DNA from: Buchnera aphidicola (Aphis helianthi)
GTDB taxonomy: Bacteria > Pseudomonadota > Gammaproteobacteria > Enterobacterales > Enterobacteriaceae
Assembly: GCF_005083845.1 (NCBI RefSeq)
Contig: NZ_CP034894.1
Span: 186,001 to 250,000 of the forward strand
Direction: 5' to 3'
DNA: 64,000 nucleotides
The position numbers and the translations under genes were made by a program. Under the pieces are notes generated by a model. It ran no database searches. It was not told the origin of the DNA and worked only from the letters and a program-made list of their open reading frames with translations. How positions within the stretch are numbered: the first letter of the stretch is position 1; each line of letters starts with the position of its first letter. Shown one piece after another: positions 11,263 through 20,316 of this stretch.

Positions 11263-11859
11263 TTAAGAAAAATGTTTATTTAAATATGAAGAAATTCCTT
11301 TTAAAGAAGTAGTTATTCCATCTTTTCCTGGTTCCCAATTTGCAGGGCATACTTCTCCATATTGGTTATGAAATTCTATAGCGTCTATCATTCGTATTAT
11401 TTCATTTATATTTCGTCCAAATGGTAGATCATTAATAACTTGATGACGTATTATCCAATTTTTATCAATAATAAACGAAGCTCTTAATGCTATATTTAAT
11501 TCTGGATGTTCAATACCATAAGATTTTTGAATTTCATGTTTGATATCAGATATCATGGGAAATTTAATTTTTCCGATTCCTCCATTTTTAGGGAGAGTAT
11601 TTTGCCATGCCTGATGTACAAAAACACTATCAATAGATACACCTACAATTTTTACATTTCGTTTTTGAAACTTTTCATAAGATTTATTAAATTCCATAAT
11701 TTCAGAAGGACATACAAAAGTAAAATCCATAGGCCAAAAAAATAACATAACTGATTGACCATTAGAGTATTTCTTTAAATCAAAATTATTAATGATTTCA
11801 CCATTACTTAAAACTGCTGGAGCTATAAAATTTGGTGCTTTTTTTGTAACTAAAATCAT
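11263..11859 (-). CDS. ahpC: 2-Cys peroxiredoxin (AhpC/Tsa type)
   Basis: A typical 2-Cys peroxiredoxin, 198 residues. The peroxidatic cysteine is Cys50 in FTFVCPSE and the resolving cysteine is in GEVCPANWEPG near residue 170. It reduces hydrogen peroxide and organic peroxides. No ahpF is in this window, so the reductant is probably the thioredoxin system, as for eukaryotic-type Tsa proteins. An AAGGGG ribosome-binding site lies seven bases before the ATG. With sodA it forms the visible oxidative-stress defence. The symbol ahpC is used for the family; tsa is an equally common name for this protein in Buchnera. Confidence 0.92.
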   Translation of the reverse strand: MILVTKKAPNFIAPAVLSNGEIINNFDLKKYSNGQSVMLFFWPMDFTFVCPSEIMEFNKSYEKFQKRNVKIVGVSIDSVFVHQAWQNTLPKNGGIGKIKFPMISDIKHEIQKSYGIEHPELNIALRASFIIDKNWIIRHQVINDLPFGRNINEIIRMIDAIEFHNQYGEVCPANWEPGKDGITTSLKGISSYLNKHFS

Positions 11860-11934
11860 TTTTTTCCCCTTTAGAATTAAAGTTATATTTTTTAAAAATA
11901 TTTTATTTAATTAAATTAAAAAAAGAGTTTTTTT

Positions 11935-12600
11935 ATGAGCAATAGTTTAACTTGGAAAGATATTTTATCTCAAGAAAAAAAAAAATATTTTTTTAATATT
12001 ATTAATTATATTAAAAAAGAACGTTTAAAAAAAATAATTTATCCTTCTTCAAAAGATGTATTTAATGCTTTTTTATTAACTTCTTTTGATAAAATAAAAG
12101 TAGTTATTATTGGACAGGATCCTTATTTTTCAAATAATCAAGCCCATGGATTAGCGTTTTCTGTACCAAAAAATGAAAATATACCACCTTCTTTAAAAAA
12201 CATATATAAAGAATTAAATAGTGATTTTAAAAAAAATTATATATTTAATCATGGTTGTCTTGAAAACTGGGCAAAACAAGGTGTTTTTTTATTAAATACT
12301 ATTTTAACTGTAGAATTAGGAAAGCCAAAATCTCACAATCATATAGGATGGGAGATATTTACTAATAAAGTAATTTTTTGCATTAGTAAATATAAAAAAT
12401 CTATTATTTTTTTGCTTTGGGGAAATAATGCCCATAAAAAATACAATTTAATTGATATTAGTAAACACTATGTTTTAAAAGCATCACATCCATCTCCATT
12501 ATCAGCATATCGTGGTTTTTTTGGATGTAGACATTTTTCTAAAACTAATAAAATATTAATAAAATGTAAAAAAAAAGAAATTAATTGGTTTGATATTTAA
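11935..12600 (+). CDS. ung: Uracil-DNA glycosylase
   Basis: Ung, 221 residues (E. coli 229), removes uracil from DNA. The catalytic aspartate is Asp62 in GQDPYF, and the distal motif is HPSPLSAYRGFFGC with its catalytic histidine. The usual family motif is GQDPYH-x-P-x-QAHG; here it reads GQDPYFSNNQAHG, a change at a normally constant position. The coding run at 11975-11985 has 11 A in a row yet remains in frame, unlike truA, murC, murF and ftsW. It converges on grpE across a 16-bp hairpin. Confidence 0.96.
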   Translation: MSNSLTWKDILSQEKKKYFFNIINYIKKERLKKIIYPSSKDVFNAFLLTSFDKIKVVIIGQDPYFSNNQAHGLAFSVPKNENIPPSLKNIYKELNSDFKKNYIFNHGCLENWAKQGVFLLNTILTVELGKPKSHNHIGWEIFTNKVIFCISKYKKSIIFLLWGNNAHKKYNLIDISKHYVLKASHPSPLSAYRGFFGCRHFSKTNKILIKCKKKEINWFDI

Positions 12601-12610
12601 ATTAATATAT

Positions 12611-12647
12611 AAAAATAGAAAAAATTTAAATAATTTTTTCTATTTTT
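12611..12647. terminator. A/T-rich 16-bp hairpin between ung and grpE
   Basis: Arms 12611-12626 and 12632-12647 are perfect reverse complements (16 pairs, 5-base loop), with A runs on one side and T runs on the other. It lies between the convergent stops of ung and grpE and can serve as a terminator on either strand. Confidence 0.7.
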
Positions 12648-12693
12648 ATCTAAATTAATAGGATGAATTTTTATTTAAGAAATATAGATTTTT

Positions 12694-13269
12694 TTAAGTT
12701 TTAGAAATTATTACTAATGCTTTTCGAAGCATAATAGTTTTGAAGCTAAAACCTTTTCGTTTTACTGAAATAATATGATTAGGTTGTATTTCTGTTGAAT
12801 TTTCGGTTAATATAATATCATGAATTTTTGGATTAAAAATTTCATTTTGTTTTCCTTCTATTTTTACTCCAAATTTATATAATATTTTTAATAAAGATTT
12901 CAACGTTAATTGTATTCCTTGTATTAACGGTTCTTTATCTAAATTTAATTTTTTAGAAAAATATAGTGTATCTTCTAATGCATCTATGATAGGAATAACT
13001 TTTTTAAAAAATTCCTCTTTTTTTATATTTTTTATATTTTTTATTTCTATTTCATTGTTTTTTTTGATATTTTCTATAAATGCTAAATGTCTTAATTGTA
13101 TATCATGAATTTTTTTTTGATTATTTAACAATTTTTCTTTTAATTTATTTAATTCATTTATATTTTTTTGTTCAATTTCAGAATGATTATTTTGTTTTTC
13201 TTTTTTTTCTTTTTTTATATCTTGTTTTTCAATGTTTATATTTTTTGATTGTTTTTCTTCAGTATCCAT
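12694..13269 (-). CDS. grpE: Nucleotide exchange factor GrpE
   Basis: GrpE, 191 residues, is the nucleotide exchange factor of DnaK. The first 60 residues are Lys/Glu/Asn-rich and low in complexity, and the central part is a long coiled coil (KLKEKLLNNQKKIHDIQLRHLAFIEN in two stretches). The conserved core DALEDTL, IQGIQLTLKSLLKIL and the C-terminal beta-domain with IHDIILTENSTEIQPNHII and KGFSF are typical. Buchnera genomes carry two grpE copies as I recall; only one is here, so which paralogue this is cannot be decided from the window. It is divergent from nadK. Confidence 0.93.
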   Translation of the reverse strand: MDTEEKQSKNINIEKQDIKKEKKEKQNNHSEIEQKNINELNKLKEKLLNNQKKIHDIQLRHLAFIENIKKNNEIEIKNIKNIKKEEFFKKVIPIIDALEDTLYFSKKLNLDKEPLIQGIQLTLKSLLKILYKFGVKIEGKQNEIFNPKIHDIILTENSTEIQPNHIISVKRKGFSFKTIMLRKALVIISKT

Positions 13270-13381
13270 AATATCACCGTTTTAAACATTACTGATTAGT
13301 TAAATATAAATTTTTAATATGTCTTTCAAAGTTGATTCATGTATTAATTAAATAGATATATTCATTAGGGATTTTAATGCA

Positions 13382-14260
13382 ATGAAGCAATATTTTAATT
13401 GTATCGGTATTGTTGGACGTCCTCGTCATTCTAATGCATTAACAACACACGAGATACTTTATAAATGGCTAATTAAAAGAGGTTATAAAGTTTTTGTTGA
13501 ATATAACGTTGCTAAAAAATTAAAGTTAAAAAATCCAAAAACCGCTACATTAATAGAAATTGGTAAGCTTTGTGACTTAGCCATAGTAATTGGTGGAGAT
13601 GGAAATTTATTATTTACAGCTCGAATTTTATCATATTTTAATATTAAAATCATTGGTATTAATCGAGGAAATTTAGGTTTTTTAACAGATTTAAATCCTG
13701 ATAATCGATTTAAAAAATTATCAGAAGTATTATCTGGAAAATTCTTTATAGAAAATCGTTTTTTATTAGATGTAAAAATTTATAAGAAATCAAAAATTTA
13801 TAAATCTAGTATAGCTGTTAATGAGGTTGTGTTACATCCTAAAAATGTAGCTCATATGATAGAGTTTGAAGTTTATATTGATGAAAAATTTGCTTTTTCA
13901 CAACGTTCAGATGGATTAATTATTTCAACTCCAACAGGTTCTACAGGATACTCATTATCTGCAGGAGGACCAATTATAGAAGCTTCTTTAGAAGCTATAC
14001 TATTAATACCTATGTTTCCTCATACTTTATCAGCTCGACCATTGGTAATTAGAAGTGATAGTATTATTTGTTTAAAGTTTTCTAATTTAGAAAAAAAATT
14101 AAAAATTAGTTGTGATAGTCAAATAGTTTTACCTGTTAATAAAAATGAACATGTTGTACTTCAAAGAAGTAATTATCATTTAAATCTTGTTCACCCAAAA
14201 AGCTATAATTATTTTGATACTTTAACTTCAAAGTTAAATTGGTCTAAAAAATTTTTTTAA
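13382..14260 (+). CDS. nadK: NAD kinase
   Basis: NadK, 292 residues (E. coli 292), phosphorylates NAD to NADP. The phosphate-binding GGDGN motif appears as [15 protein letters not shown], and the second signature [17 protein letters not shown] is intact. The ATG at 13382 has an AGGG ribosome-binding site about 11 bases upstream; an ATG at 13377 is out of frame. Together with nadE it shows that NAD and NADP formation is retained. Confidence 0.96.
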   Translation: MKQYFNCIGIVGRPRHSNALTTHEILYKWLIKRGYKVFVEYNVAKKLKLKNPKTATLIEIGKLCDLAIVIGGDGNLLFTARILSYFNIKIIGINRGNLGFLTDLNPDNRFKKLSEVLSGKFFIENRFLLDVKIYKKSKIYKSSIAVNEVVLHPKNVAHMIEFEVYIDEKFAFSQRSDGLIISTPTGSTGYSLSAGGPIIEASLEAILLIPMFPHTLSARPLVIRSDSIICLKFSNLEKKLKISCDSQIVLPVNKNEHVVLQRSNYHLNLVHPKSYNYFDTLTSKLNWSKKFF

Positions 14261-14377
14261 AAATTATATAATATTTTTTAATATGTAATATATATCAATA
14301 TAATTTAGTGTAAAATTAAAAAATTACATATTTTTTTTGATAATATTTTATATAAAGTACTAGGAAAAAATTTGTTA

Positions 14378-14704
14378 ATGAATATTCAAATATTTGTAGT
14401 TAAAATATTATTAATAACTTTTTTATTGACTAGTTGTTCATTTTTAGACAATAAAAATTATAATTCTAATAATATAGATGATTTTTGTTTGAGTTTAAAT
14501 AAGTTTAAAAAAAATTATAAAGGTATGACAAGAGAACAAATAATTTATATTTTTGGAAACCCGATAATTTCTGATACTTTTAGTGATACTTATCATTATA
14601 TTTTTTGTAAACCATTTAAAGAAGATATATGTCAAAAAAAAATATTAAATATTTTTTTTAAAAAAGATAAAGTTTTTTATTTTAGTATTGAAAAAATTGA
14701 GTAA
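14378..14704 (+). CDS. bamE: Outer-membrane assembly lipoprotein BamE (SmpA)
   Basis: A small lipoprotein, about 109 residues. The hydrophobic signal ends in the lipobox LLTSC with the lipidated Cys near residue 20. The SmpA/OmlA domain signature is [19 protein letters not shown], then YHYIF. BamE helps the Bam complex insert outer-membrane proteins. An in-frame TTG at 14372 precedes the ATG at 14378; AGGA at 14362-14365 is compatible with either, and the ATG is chosen. The protein converges on the tmRNA gene, 21 bases away. Confidence 0.88.
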   Translation: MNIQIFVVKILLITFLLTSCSFLDNKNYNSNNIDDFCLSLNKFKKNYKGMTREQIIYIFGNPIISDTFSDTYHYIFCKPFKEDICQKKILNIFFKKDKVFYFSIEKIE

Positions 14705-14725
14705 ATGTATAATATTTAAAAATTT

Positions 14726-15094
14726 TGGAGCTGGCGGGATTTGAACCCGCGTCCAAAATTTCTATAAATAAAGATCCTACATGCTTAGCTTTTCTAATTA
14801 TATTCTCCTCCTAATTTGGAAAAACGCATTTTAGGAGTATAGCTTGAATAAATATTATCGTGTGACAACCAAGCATTGTTTTCACGTTTTCTCTTTAGTA
14901 AATGACCTTTAATAAATTTCTCGTTATAAAAGAGTTAATTTCGAGAATAAAGGGCTTTATACAGTTTTTTAAGCTGCTAATGCGTAGTTTTGTTTATTAT
15001 TTGTAGCTATTTTTTTACGGCTTTTTACGAGGCAAACCGTTCCTCGGCATGCACTTTATTTGTTTGATAATTTTGTCGAATCCAGAACAGCCCC
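14726..15094 (-). ncRNA. ssrA: Transfer-messenger RNA (ssrA)
   Basis: On the minus strand the RNA begins GGGGCTGTTCTGGATTCGAC (5' end at 15094), matching the enterobacterial tmRNA start. It ends with the T-arm GCGGGTTCAAATCCCGC and acceptor strand CAGCTCC plus discriminator A at 14726. The acceptor stem GGGGCTG/CAGCTCC pairs over seven positions. The next bases are AAAT, so CCA is not encoded and must be added by tRNA nucleotidyltransferase. The tag frame (14969-15004) ends in the proteobacterial NYALAA and a stop codon. tmRNA with SmpB rescues stalled ribosomes. It lies between bamE and grxD, antisense to both. Confidence 0.97.
14969..15004 (-). other. tmRNA proteolysis-tag reading frame
   Basis: Aligned with E. 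coli (AAAAAATAGTC followed by GCA), the tag here follows AAAAAAATAGCT and reads ACA AAT AAT AAA CAA AAC TAC GCA TTA GCA GCT TAA, that is TNNKQNYALAA, preceded by the alanine carried on tmRNA. The C-terminal YALAA degron for ClpXP/ClpAP-type proteases is intact. The resume codon is Thr instead of the usual Ala. Confidence 0.8.
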
Positions 15095-15230
15095 ATACTT
15101 TGATTATAAATATTTAATTTATTAGTATTACAAAAAAAAATAAAATTGTCTATAAAATATTTTAAGATTGTTTATAGTTAAAATTTTTTAATGCTGTGTA
15201 GATTTATAAATTTTAGACATGGAGTAAATT

Positions 15231-15557
15231 ATGGACGTAATTAAAAAAATAGAACGTCAAATTAAAGATAATATTATTTTAATTTACATGAAAGGAACAC
15301 CAAGCTCTCCTAGTTGTGGGTTTTCCGCCCAAGCAGTTCAAGCTTTATCATTATGTGGAGAAAAATTTGCATACGTAGATATTTTGGAAAATACAGATAT
15401 TAGACAAGAACTACCTAAATATGCAAATTGGCCTACATTTCCTCAAATATGGATAGATGGTGAGTTGATAGGAGGTTGTAGTATTATTATGGAAATGTTC
15501 CAAAATGGAGAATTACAAAAATTAATATCTAAAACGATAAAAAAATATAAGAAATAG
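15231..15557 (+). CDS. grxD: Monothiol glutaredoxin GrxD (Grx4)
   Basis: A monothiol glutaredoxin of 108 residues (E. coli 115). The active-site motif is CGFS at residues 29-32 (SPSCGFSAQ), and the glutathione-binding WPTFPQIWIDGELIGGCSI is conserved. Such proteins bind a bridging [2Fe-2S] cluster and act in iron-sulfur cluster delivery. A GGAG ribosome-binding site precedes the ATG by six bases. With erpA it gives the window two cluster-trafficking proteins. Confidence 0.95.
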   Translation: MDVIKKIERQIKDNIILIYMKGTPSSPSCGFSAQAVQALSLCGEKFAYVDILENTDIRQELPKYANWPTFPQIWIDGELIGGCSIIMEMFQNGELQKLISKTIKKYKK

Positions 15558-15584
15558 AATTTAATTTATAAAATTAGTTTTGAA

Positions 15585-15630
15585 AAAGATATGACATTTT
15601 AAATAAATTTATTATTAATGTCATATCTTT
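15585..15630. terminator. 14-bp hairpin between grxD and rnt
   Basis: Arms 15585-15598 and 15617-15630 (aaagatatgacatt and its complement) pair perfectly over 14 positions, with an 18-base A/T loop. It lies between convergent grxD and rnt stops and is a likely bidirectional terminator. Confidence 0.65.
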
Positions 15631-15668
15631 AATTATATTGAAGAAATATATAAAATCTAAAATAGTAT

Positions 15669-16310
15669 TTATTTGCGTATATTTATTGGCCATCCACCTA
15701 AACGTTTCCAACGATTAACTAATTCACAAAAAAGATTTGCAGTTTGTAACGTATCATAAAGTGCAGAATGAGCTTGATTGTTATCAAATGTTAATCCAAT
15801 AGCTTTGCATGCTTTTGCTAAAACAGTCTCTCCTACAACTAATGCACTTAGTGTGGCAGTATCAAATGTAACAAATGGATGAAATGGATTTTGTTTAATT
15901 TTAACTCTTTGTATTACCTCCATTAAAAAGTTGTGATCGAAACTAGCGTTATGTGCAACTATAATACTCTTTCTACAACCTTCTATTTTAATTCCTTTCT
16001 TTACTGTTTCTAATATTGATTCAATTGCTAATTTTTCACTAATAGCACCACGTAATGGATTAAATGGATCAATTTTATTAAATGCAATAGCATCAGCGTT
16101 AATAATAGACCCTTTAAAGGGTTTAATATGAAAATGAAGTGTATTTTCTTTATGCAACCATCCTAATTTATCCATTTTCAATGTGATTAAAGCAATTTCT
16201 AATACTGCATCGGTTTTCGGATTAAACCCAGCTGTTTCAATATCAATAACTACCGGATAAAAATTTCGGAATCGATTACTTAATAAATTAAATTCTTGCG
16301 TTGTAGACAT
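15669..16310 (-). CDS. rnt: Ribonuclease T
   Basis: RNase T, 213 residues (E. coli 215), is a DEDD-family 3'-5' exonuclease that trims tRNA and 5S/23S rRNA 3' ends. The exonuclease motifs are [11 protein letters not shown] (Exo I), [13 protein letters not shown] (Exo II) and [10 protein letters not shown] (Exo III), with all four acidic residues and the catalytic histidine present. It is divergent from sodA. Confidence 0.96.
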   Translation of the reverse strand: MSTTQEFNLLSNRFRNFYPVVIDIETAGFNPKTDAVLEIALITLKMDKLGWLHKENTLHFHIKPFKGSIINADAIAFNKIDPFNPLRGAISEKLAIESILETVKKGIKIEGCRKSIIVAHNASFDHNFLMEVIQRVKIKQNPFHPFVTFDTATLSALVVGETVLAKACKAIGLTFDNNQAHSALYDTLQTANLFCELVNRWKRLGGWPINIRK

Positions 16311-16385
16311 TTACATCTCATTTGAAAAATTATTGTTTTCATTTTATAAAATTAATTTTTATATTTTGTATATTTATTATGATTC

Positions 16386-16415
16386 TTGTTTATTACATAA
16401 TAATTGTACTATAAT
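16386..16415 (+). promoter_or_regulatory. Candidate sigma-70 promoter for sodA
   Basis: TTGTTT at 16386-16391 and TATAAT at 16410-16415 are separated by 18 bases, about 70 bases upstream of the sodA ATG. The -10 matches consensus, but A+T-rich sequence produces such matches often, so this is only a candidate. Confidence 0.35.
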
Positions 16416-16487
16416 TTAATATAATATTTAAGATGAAATTTTTAATTTAATTTCATATGATACCTTATATTTTAATAGGAAAATAAA

Positions 16488-17099
16488 ATGAGTTATTTTT
16501 TACCTGCTATACCTTATGCATATAATGCATTAGAACCTTATTTTGATGAAAAAACAATGAAAATTCATCATACAAAACATCATCAAAATTATATTAATAA
16601 TACCAATGCTATATTAAAAGATACTGCTTTTGATTCTCTTTCAATTGAAGAATTGATGTCTATATTTAATGAAATAAGTTTAGAAAACAAGAATGTATTA
16701 CGTAATAACGCAGGTGGACATATAAATCATAGTTTTTTTTGGAAATCTTTAAAAATCAACACTGTATTAAATAGTAATATAAAACTAGAATTAGAAAAAA
16801 GTTTTGAAAGTATTGAACTTTTTAAAAATCGATTTGAAGAAGTTGCTATGAAACATTTTGGTTCAGGTTGGGTTTGGTTAGTTAATCAAAATGGAAAACT
16901 TAATATAGTATCTACTACGAATCAAGATAATCCATTAATGGGAAAATTAATTTCAAATACTTATGGTGAACCTATTTTAGGTTTAGATATTTGGGAACAT
17001 GCATATTATTTAAAATATCAAAATAATAAATTAGACTATATTAAAGCATTTTGGAATGTAGTAGATTGGAATAAAGTTGATAGTCGTTTACAAAAATAA
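16488..17099 (+). CDS. sodA: Superoxide dismutase SodA (Mn type)
   Basis: A Mn/Fe-family superoxide dismutase, 203 residues (E. coli SodA 206). Metal ligands are seen in [12 protein letters not shown] (His26 region), NHSFFW, and [13 protein letters not shown] (Asp and His). The segment [11 protein letters not shown] and GSGWVWL favour the manganese form over the iron form. The cytoplasmic enzyme removes superoxide; its peroxide product is handled by the AhpC-type peroxiredoxin in this window. An AGGAAAATAAA stretch before the ATG is the ribosome-binding site. Confidence 0.96.
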   Translation: MSYFLPAIPYAYNALEPYFDEKTMKIHHTKHHQNYINNTNAILKDTAFDSLSIEELMSIFNEISLENKNVLRNNAGGHINHSFFWKSLKINTVLNSNIKLELEKSFESIELFKNRFEEVAMKHFGSGWVWLVNQNGKLNIVSTTNQDNPLMGKLISNTYGEPILGLDIWEHAYYLKYQNNKLDYIKAFWNVVDWNKVDSRLQK

Positions 17100-17223
17100 G
17101 AATTGATTTATTAGTAGTAATTATATTATTTAAATAAATAATATTTAAATTTTATACTTTAAAACATATAATATTTATTATTATATGTTTTTATATATTT
17201 ACAAAAATATTAAAGGGTTATTT

Positions 17224-17772
17224 TTGAGTACTATTAAGATGATTGTGGGGTTATCTAATCCTAAAAAAAAATATCATAATACACGTCATAATATAGGTTC
17301 CTGGTATATTTACGCTTTATCAAAACATTTGAATAAATTATTAAGAGAAGAAAAAAAATTTTTTGGTTTTACTACTTCTATTAATATATATTCTAATAAT
17401 ATTCGTTTATTTGTACCTAATATTTTTATGAATATTAATGGTAGTGCAGTATATCAAATAGCTAAATTTTACAATATTCATTTAAATGAGATATTAGTAG
17501 TACATGACGATTTAGATTTAGAGTCTGGAAAATTAAAGTTAAAATATAGTTATGGACATAGTGGTCATAATGGTTTAAGAAGCATTATTAATAATTTTAA
17601 TAATAAAACAAATTTTTATAGGTTTAGAATTGGAATTGGTCGACCAAAAGATAAAAAAGAAATATCATCTTTTGTGCTTTCAGAGCCTATAGCAAAAGAA
17701 ATTGATTTAATTAACATATCTATTCAAAATGCTATAAAAGAAACTTATATACTATTAAGTAATATTGCTTAA
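17224..17772 (+). CDS. pth: Peptidyl-tRNA hydrolase Pth
   Basis: Pth releases peptides from tRNAs dropped by ribosomes. The frame is open from 17185, but the TTG at 17224 gives [13 protein letters not shown], the family N-terminus, and has AAAGGG six bases upstream, so 182 residues is preferred (E. coli 194). The catalytic His is in NTRHNIGSW, and the Asp is in [28 protein letters not shown] is also conserved. It is followed by ychF, the same neighbour as in E. coli. Confidence 0.93.
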   Translation: MSTIKMIVGLSNPKKKYHNTRHNIGSWYIYALSKHLNKLLREEKKFFGFTTSINIYSNNIRLFVPNIFMNINGSAVYQIAKFYNIHLNEILVVHDDLDLESGKLKLKYSYGHSGHNGLRSIINNFNNKTNFYRFRIGIGRPKDKKEISSFVLSEPIAKEIDLINISIQNAIKETYILLSNIA

Positions 17773-17836
17773 CTGAATATGAATTATTTTATTTTTTTAA
17801 TATGCGATAAAATTATTTATTTTAAGGTATATAAAT

Positions 17837-18931
17837 ATGGGTTTTAAATGCGGTATTATAGGACTTCCTAATGTTGGAAAGTCTACTTTGTTTAATGCCT
17901 TAACTAAAGGAAATTCTACAGTTGCAAATTTTCCATTTTGTACAATTAAACCAAACATTGGAATAGTTTCCGTTCCTGATATTCGTATCTACGAACTTGC
18001 TAAAATTATTTCTCCTAAAAAAATAGTAAATGCATATATAGAATTTGTAGATATTGCTGGTTTAGTTAAAGGTGCATCTAAAGGAGAGGGTTTAGGAAAT
18101 CAGTTTTTAAGTAATATTAGAGATACTCAGGCCATTGCACATGTTGTGCGTTGTTTTAAAGATGATAATATTAGTCATATTTACAATGAAATTAAACCTA
18201 AACATGATGTTGATACAATTAATTCTGAGCTTATATTATCTGATTTTGATACTTGTGAAAAATCTATATTAAGATTAAAAAAAAATTTAAAAAATGATGT
18301 TAAAGAAATAGAAAAAAAATTAAATGTTTTAGATAAATGCATGAATCATTTAAAGCAATTTTTGATGTTAAAAACATTAAAATTAAATAAAATAGAAAAA
18401 CAATTAATTAGTGATTTTCGATTTTTAACTTTAAAACCAACAATGTATATTGCAAATATTAATGAAGATAAAGACTCTTTAATTTTTTTAAATGAATTAA
18501 ATGAAATAGCAAAAATAGATAATTCTTTAGTTATTCCGATTTTTTCTAATTTAGAATTAGATTTAGTTAAAATGGATAGACAAGAACAGAAAGATTTTAT
18601 GAAAGCTTTTAATATAAAAAATTTAGGGCTAAATGAAATTATTAAATATGGTTATAAAATACTTAATTTAATAACATTTTTTACAGTAGGTATTAAAGAA
18701 ATTCATGCTTGGTCAATACCTAAAGGTAGCACAAGTATACAAGCTGCTCATAAAATTCATAGTGATTTTAGCAAAGGTTTTATTCGTGCTCAAATTATTA
18801 AGTATTTAGATTTTATTCAATATAAAAGTGAAATTCAAGTTAAAGAAATGGGTAAATGTAAAATTGAAGGAAAAAATTATATAGTTGAAGATGGTGATAT
18901 TGTAAATTTTTTGTTTAATGTTTCAAATTAA
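17837..18931 (+). CDS. ychF: Ribosome-associated ATPase YchF (EngD)
   Basis: YchF, 364 residues (E. coli 363), is an Obg-family P-loop NTPase. G1 is GLPNVGKST (residues 9-17), G3 is DIAGLVKGASKGEG, and the G4 position reads NINED instead of NKxD, matching the known preference for ATP. The C-terminal TGS domain is present (FFTVGIKEIHAW, KGFIRAQII). It lies 64 bases after pth and is probably cotranscribed with it. A 10-bp hairpin follows the stop. Confidence 0.96.
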   Translation: MGFKCGIIGLPNVGKSTLFNALTKGNSTVANFPFCTIKPNIGIVSVPDIRIYELAKIISPKKIVNAYIEFVDIAGLVKGASKGEGLGNQFLSNIRDTQAIAHVVRCFKDDNISHIYNEIKPKHDVDTINSELILSDFDTCEKSILRLKKNLKNDVKEIEKKLNVLDKCMNHLKQFLMLKTLKLNKIEKQLISDFRFLTLKPTMYIANINEDKDSLIFLNELNEIAKIDNSLVIPIFSNLELDLVKMDRQEQKDFMKAFNIKNLGLNEIIKYGYKILNLITFFTVGIKEIHAWSIPKGSTSIQAAHKIHSDFSKGFIRAQIIKYLDFIQYKSEIQVKEMGKCKIEGKNYIVEDGDIVNFLFNVSN

Positions 18932-18982
18932 TTAAAATATTTAAATAAACTCTTAATATTTATTCATTTATTTTCAATTTTT

Positions 18983-19013
18983 TTAGAGAGGAAAAAATAA
19001 TTATCCTCTCTAA
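18983..19013. terminator. Hairpin between ychF and thrC
   Basis: TTAGAGAGGA (18983-18992) and TCCTCTCTAA (19004-19013) form a 10-bp stem with five G/C pairs and an A/T loop, followed by A/T-rich sequence. It separates convergent ychF and thrC and probably ends both transcripts. Confidence 0.7.
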
Positions 19014-19023
19014 TTATTTATAT

Positions 19024-20313
19024 TTATTTATTTAATAAAAAGTTTTTAAGTTTATTAAAATCTGGATTTATATTATGTGATAATAAAGGTAAATTAATTC
19101 GATGTTTAAGTTCATTTGGTAAAATAACACTATTTTTTAAAATTTTTTCAACAGTATCTTTGAATTTAGATGGATGCGCTGTTCCTAAAAATATACCGTA
19201 TTCATCTTCTTTTAATTGATCACTTAATAATCTATATGCAATTGCAGCATGTGGTTCAGAAGTATATCCAAGTTGGAAAAGTTCTTTAATTGTTTCTTTA
19301 GTATTTGTATCTGATACACTTCCAAATCTTAAATCATTTAAGTTCCAATTATTTCTACGAAATAATTCTTCAATTCTAGGCCAATTATTTGGTTGACTAA
19401 TATCCATAGCATTAGAAATTGTAGATATAGTTTTTTTGGGTTTCCATTGTTTATTTTGTAAAAATCTTGGAACAGTATCATTTGCATTTGTGCATGCTAT
19501 AAAAGATTTAATCGGTAAACCAAGAGATTTTGCTAGCAATCCAGCTGTTAAATTTCCAAAATTACCACATGGAACAGATATAACTAAATTTTCTCTCTTT
19601 TTTTCTGTAATTAATGAAAAAGCTTCAAAATAATAACATATTTGTGCTAATAAACGACTTATGTTAATAGAATTAGCTGAATTTAAACCTATTAATTCTT
19701 TTAGTTTTTTATCATCGAAAGCTTTTTTAACTAAATTTTGACAATCATCAAAACTACCATTAATTGATATAGTTGTTATATTTTCTCCTAATGTACAAAA
19801 TAATTGTTCTTGTAGTAAACTAATTTTTCCTTTCGGGTATAAAATAATTACTCGAATATTTTTCATTTTATAAAATGCGTGTGCAACTGCAGCACCAGTA
19901 TCTCCTGATGTTGCAGTTAAAATAGTAAAATTTTCATTTTTTTTATTTAGATGAAATATCATTTGAGCCATAAAACGGGCTCCAAAATCTTTAAATGCTA
20001 ATGTTGGTCCATGAAATAATTCAAAACAACTTATATTTTTATTAATTGAAACTTTTAATGGTTTTTTAAAAGAAAATGCTTTTTTTACATGTTTATATAA
20101 TATATTTTTAGATATTTCAGAATCGATAAATTTAGAAAGTATTTCAGTACTTCTTGTAATAAAATCCATTTTTAGCATTTCTGATAATTCAAAAGGTGTA
20201 ATAGTTGGTATTTTTACTGGAAAAAACAATCCTTGTTGTTGTCCTAGTCCAAGTTTTACAGCAGTTTCAAAGTTAACTTGTTCACTATGATTTTTTAAAT
20301 TATAAAGTTTCAT
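19024..20313 (-). CDS. thrC: Threonine synthase ThrC
   Basis: ThrC, 429 residues (E. coli 428), converts O-phosphohomoserine to threonine with PLP. The PLP-lysine motif is GPTLAFKDFGARF (about residue 107), with TSGDTGAAVAHAFY and PCGNFGNLTAGLLAKSLG also conserved. It is last in thrA-thrB-thrC, three bases after the thrB stop. Threonine is an essential amino acid for the host, and the complete branch is present here. Confidence 0.97.
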   Translation of the reverse strand: MKLYNLKNHSEQVNFETAVKLGLGQQQGLFFPVKIPTITPFELSEMLKMDFITRSTEILSKFIDSEISKNILYKHVKKAFSFKKPLKVSINKNISCFELFHGPTLAFKDFGARFMAQMIFHLNKKNENFTILTATSGDTGAAVAHAFYKMKNIRVIILYPKGKISLLQEQLFCTLGENITTISINGSFDDCQNLVKKAFDDKKLKELIGLNSANSINISRLLAQICYYFEAFSLITEKKRENLVISVPCGNFGNLTAGLLAKSLGLPIKSFIACTNANDTVPRFLQNKQWKPKKTISTISNAMDISQPNNWPRIEELFRRNNWNLNDLRFGSVSDTNTKETIKELFQLGYTSEPHAAIAYRLLSDQLKEDEYGIFLGTAHPSKFKDTVEKILKNSVILPNELKHRINLPLLSHNINPDFNKLKNFLLNK

Positions 20314-20316
20314 CTT

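Noticed and set aside
13377..13379. ATG five bases before the nadK start
   Set aside because: It is out of frame with nadK and hits no coding sequence. ATG 13382 follows the AGGG site.
14726..14728. TGG read as an encoded CCA end of tmRNA
   Set aside because: Pairing with the 5' GGGGCTG shows these bases are the last two acceptor-stem C plus the discriminator A, so CCA is not encoded.
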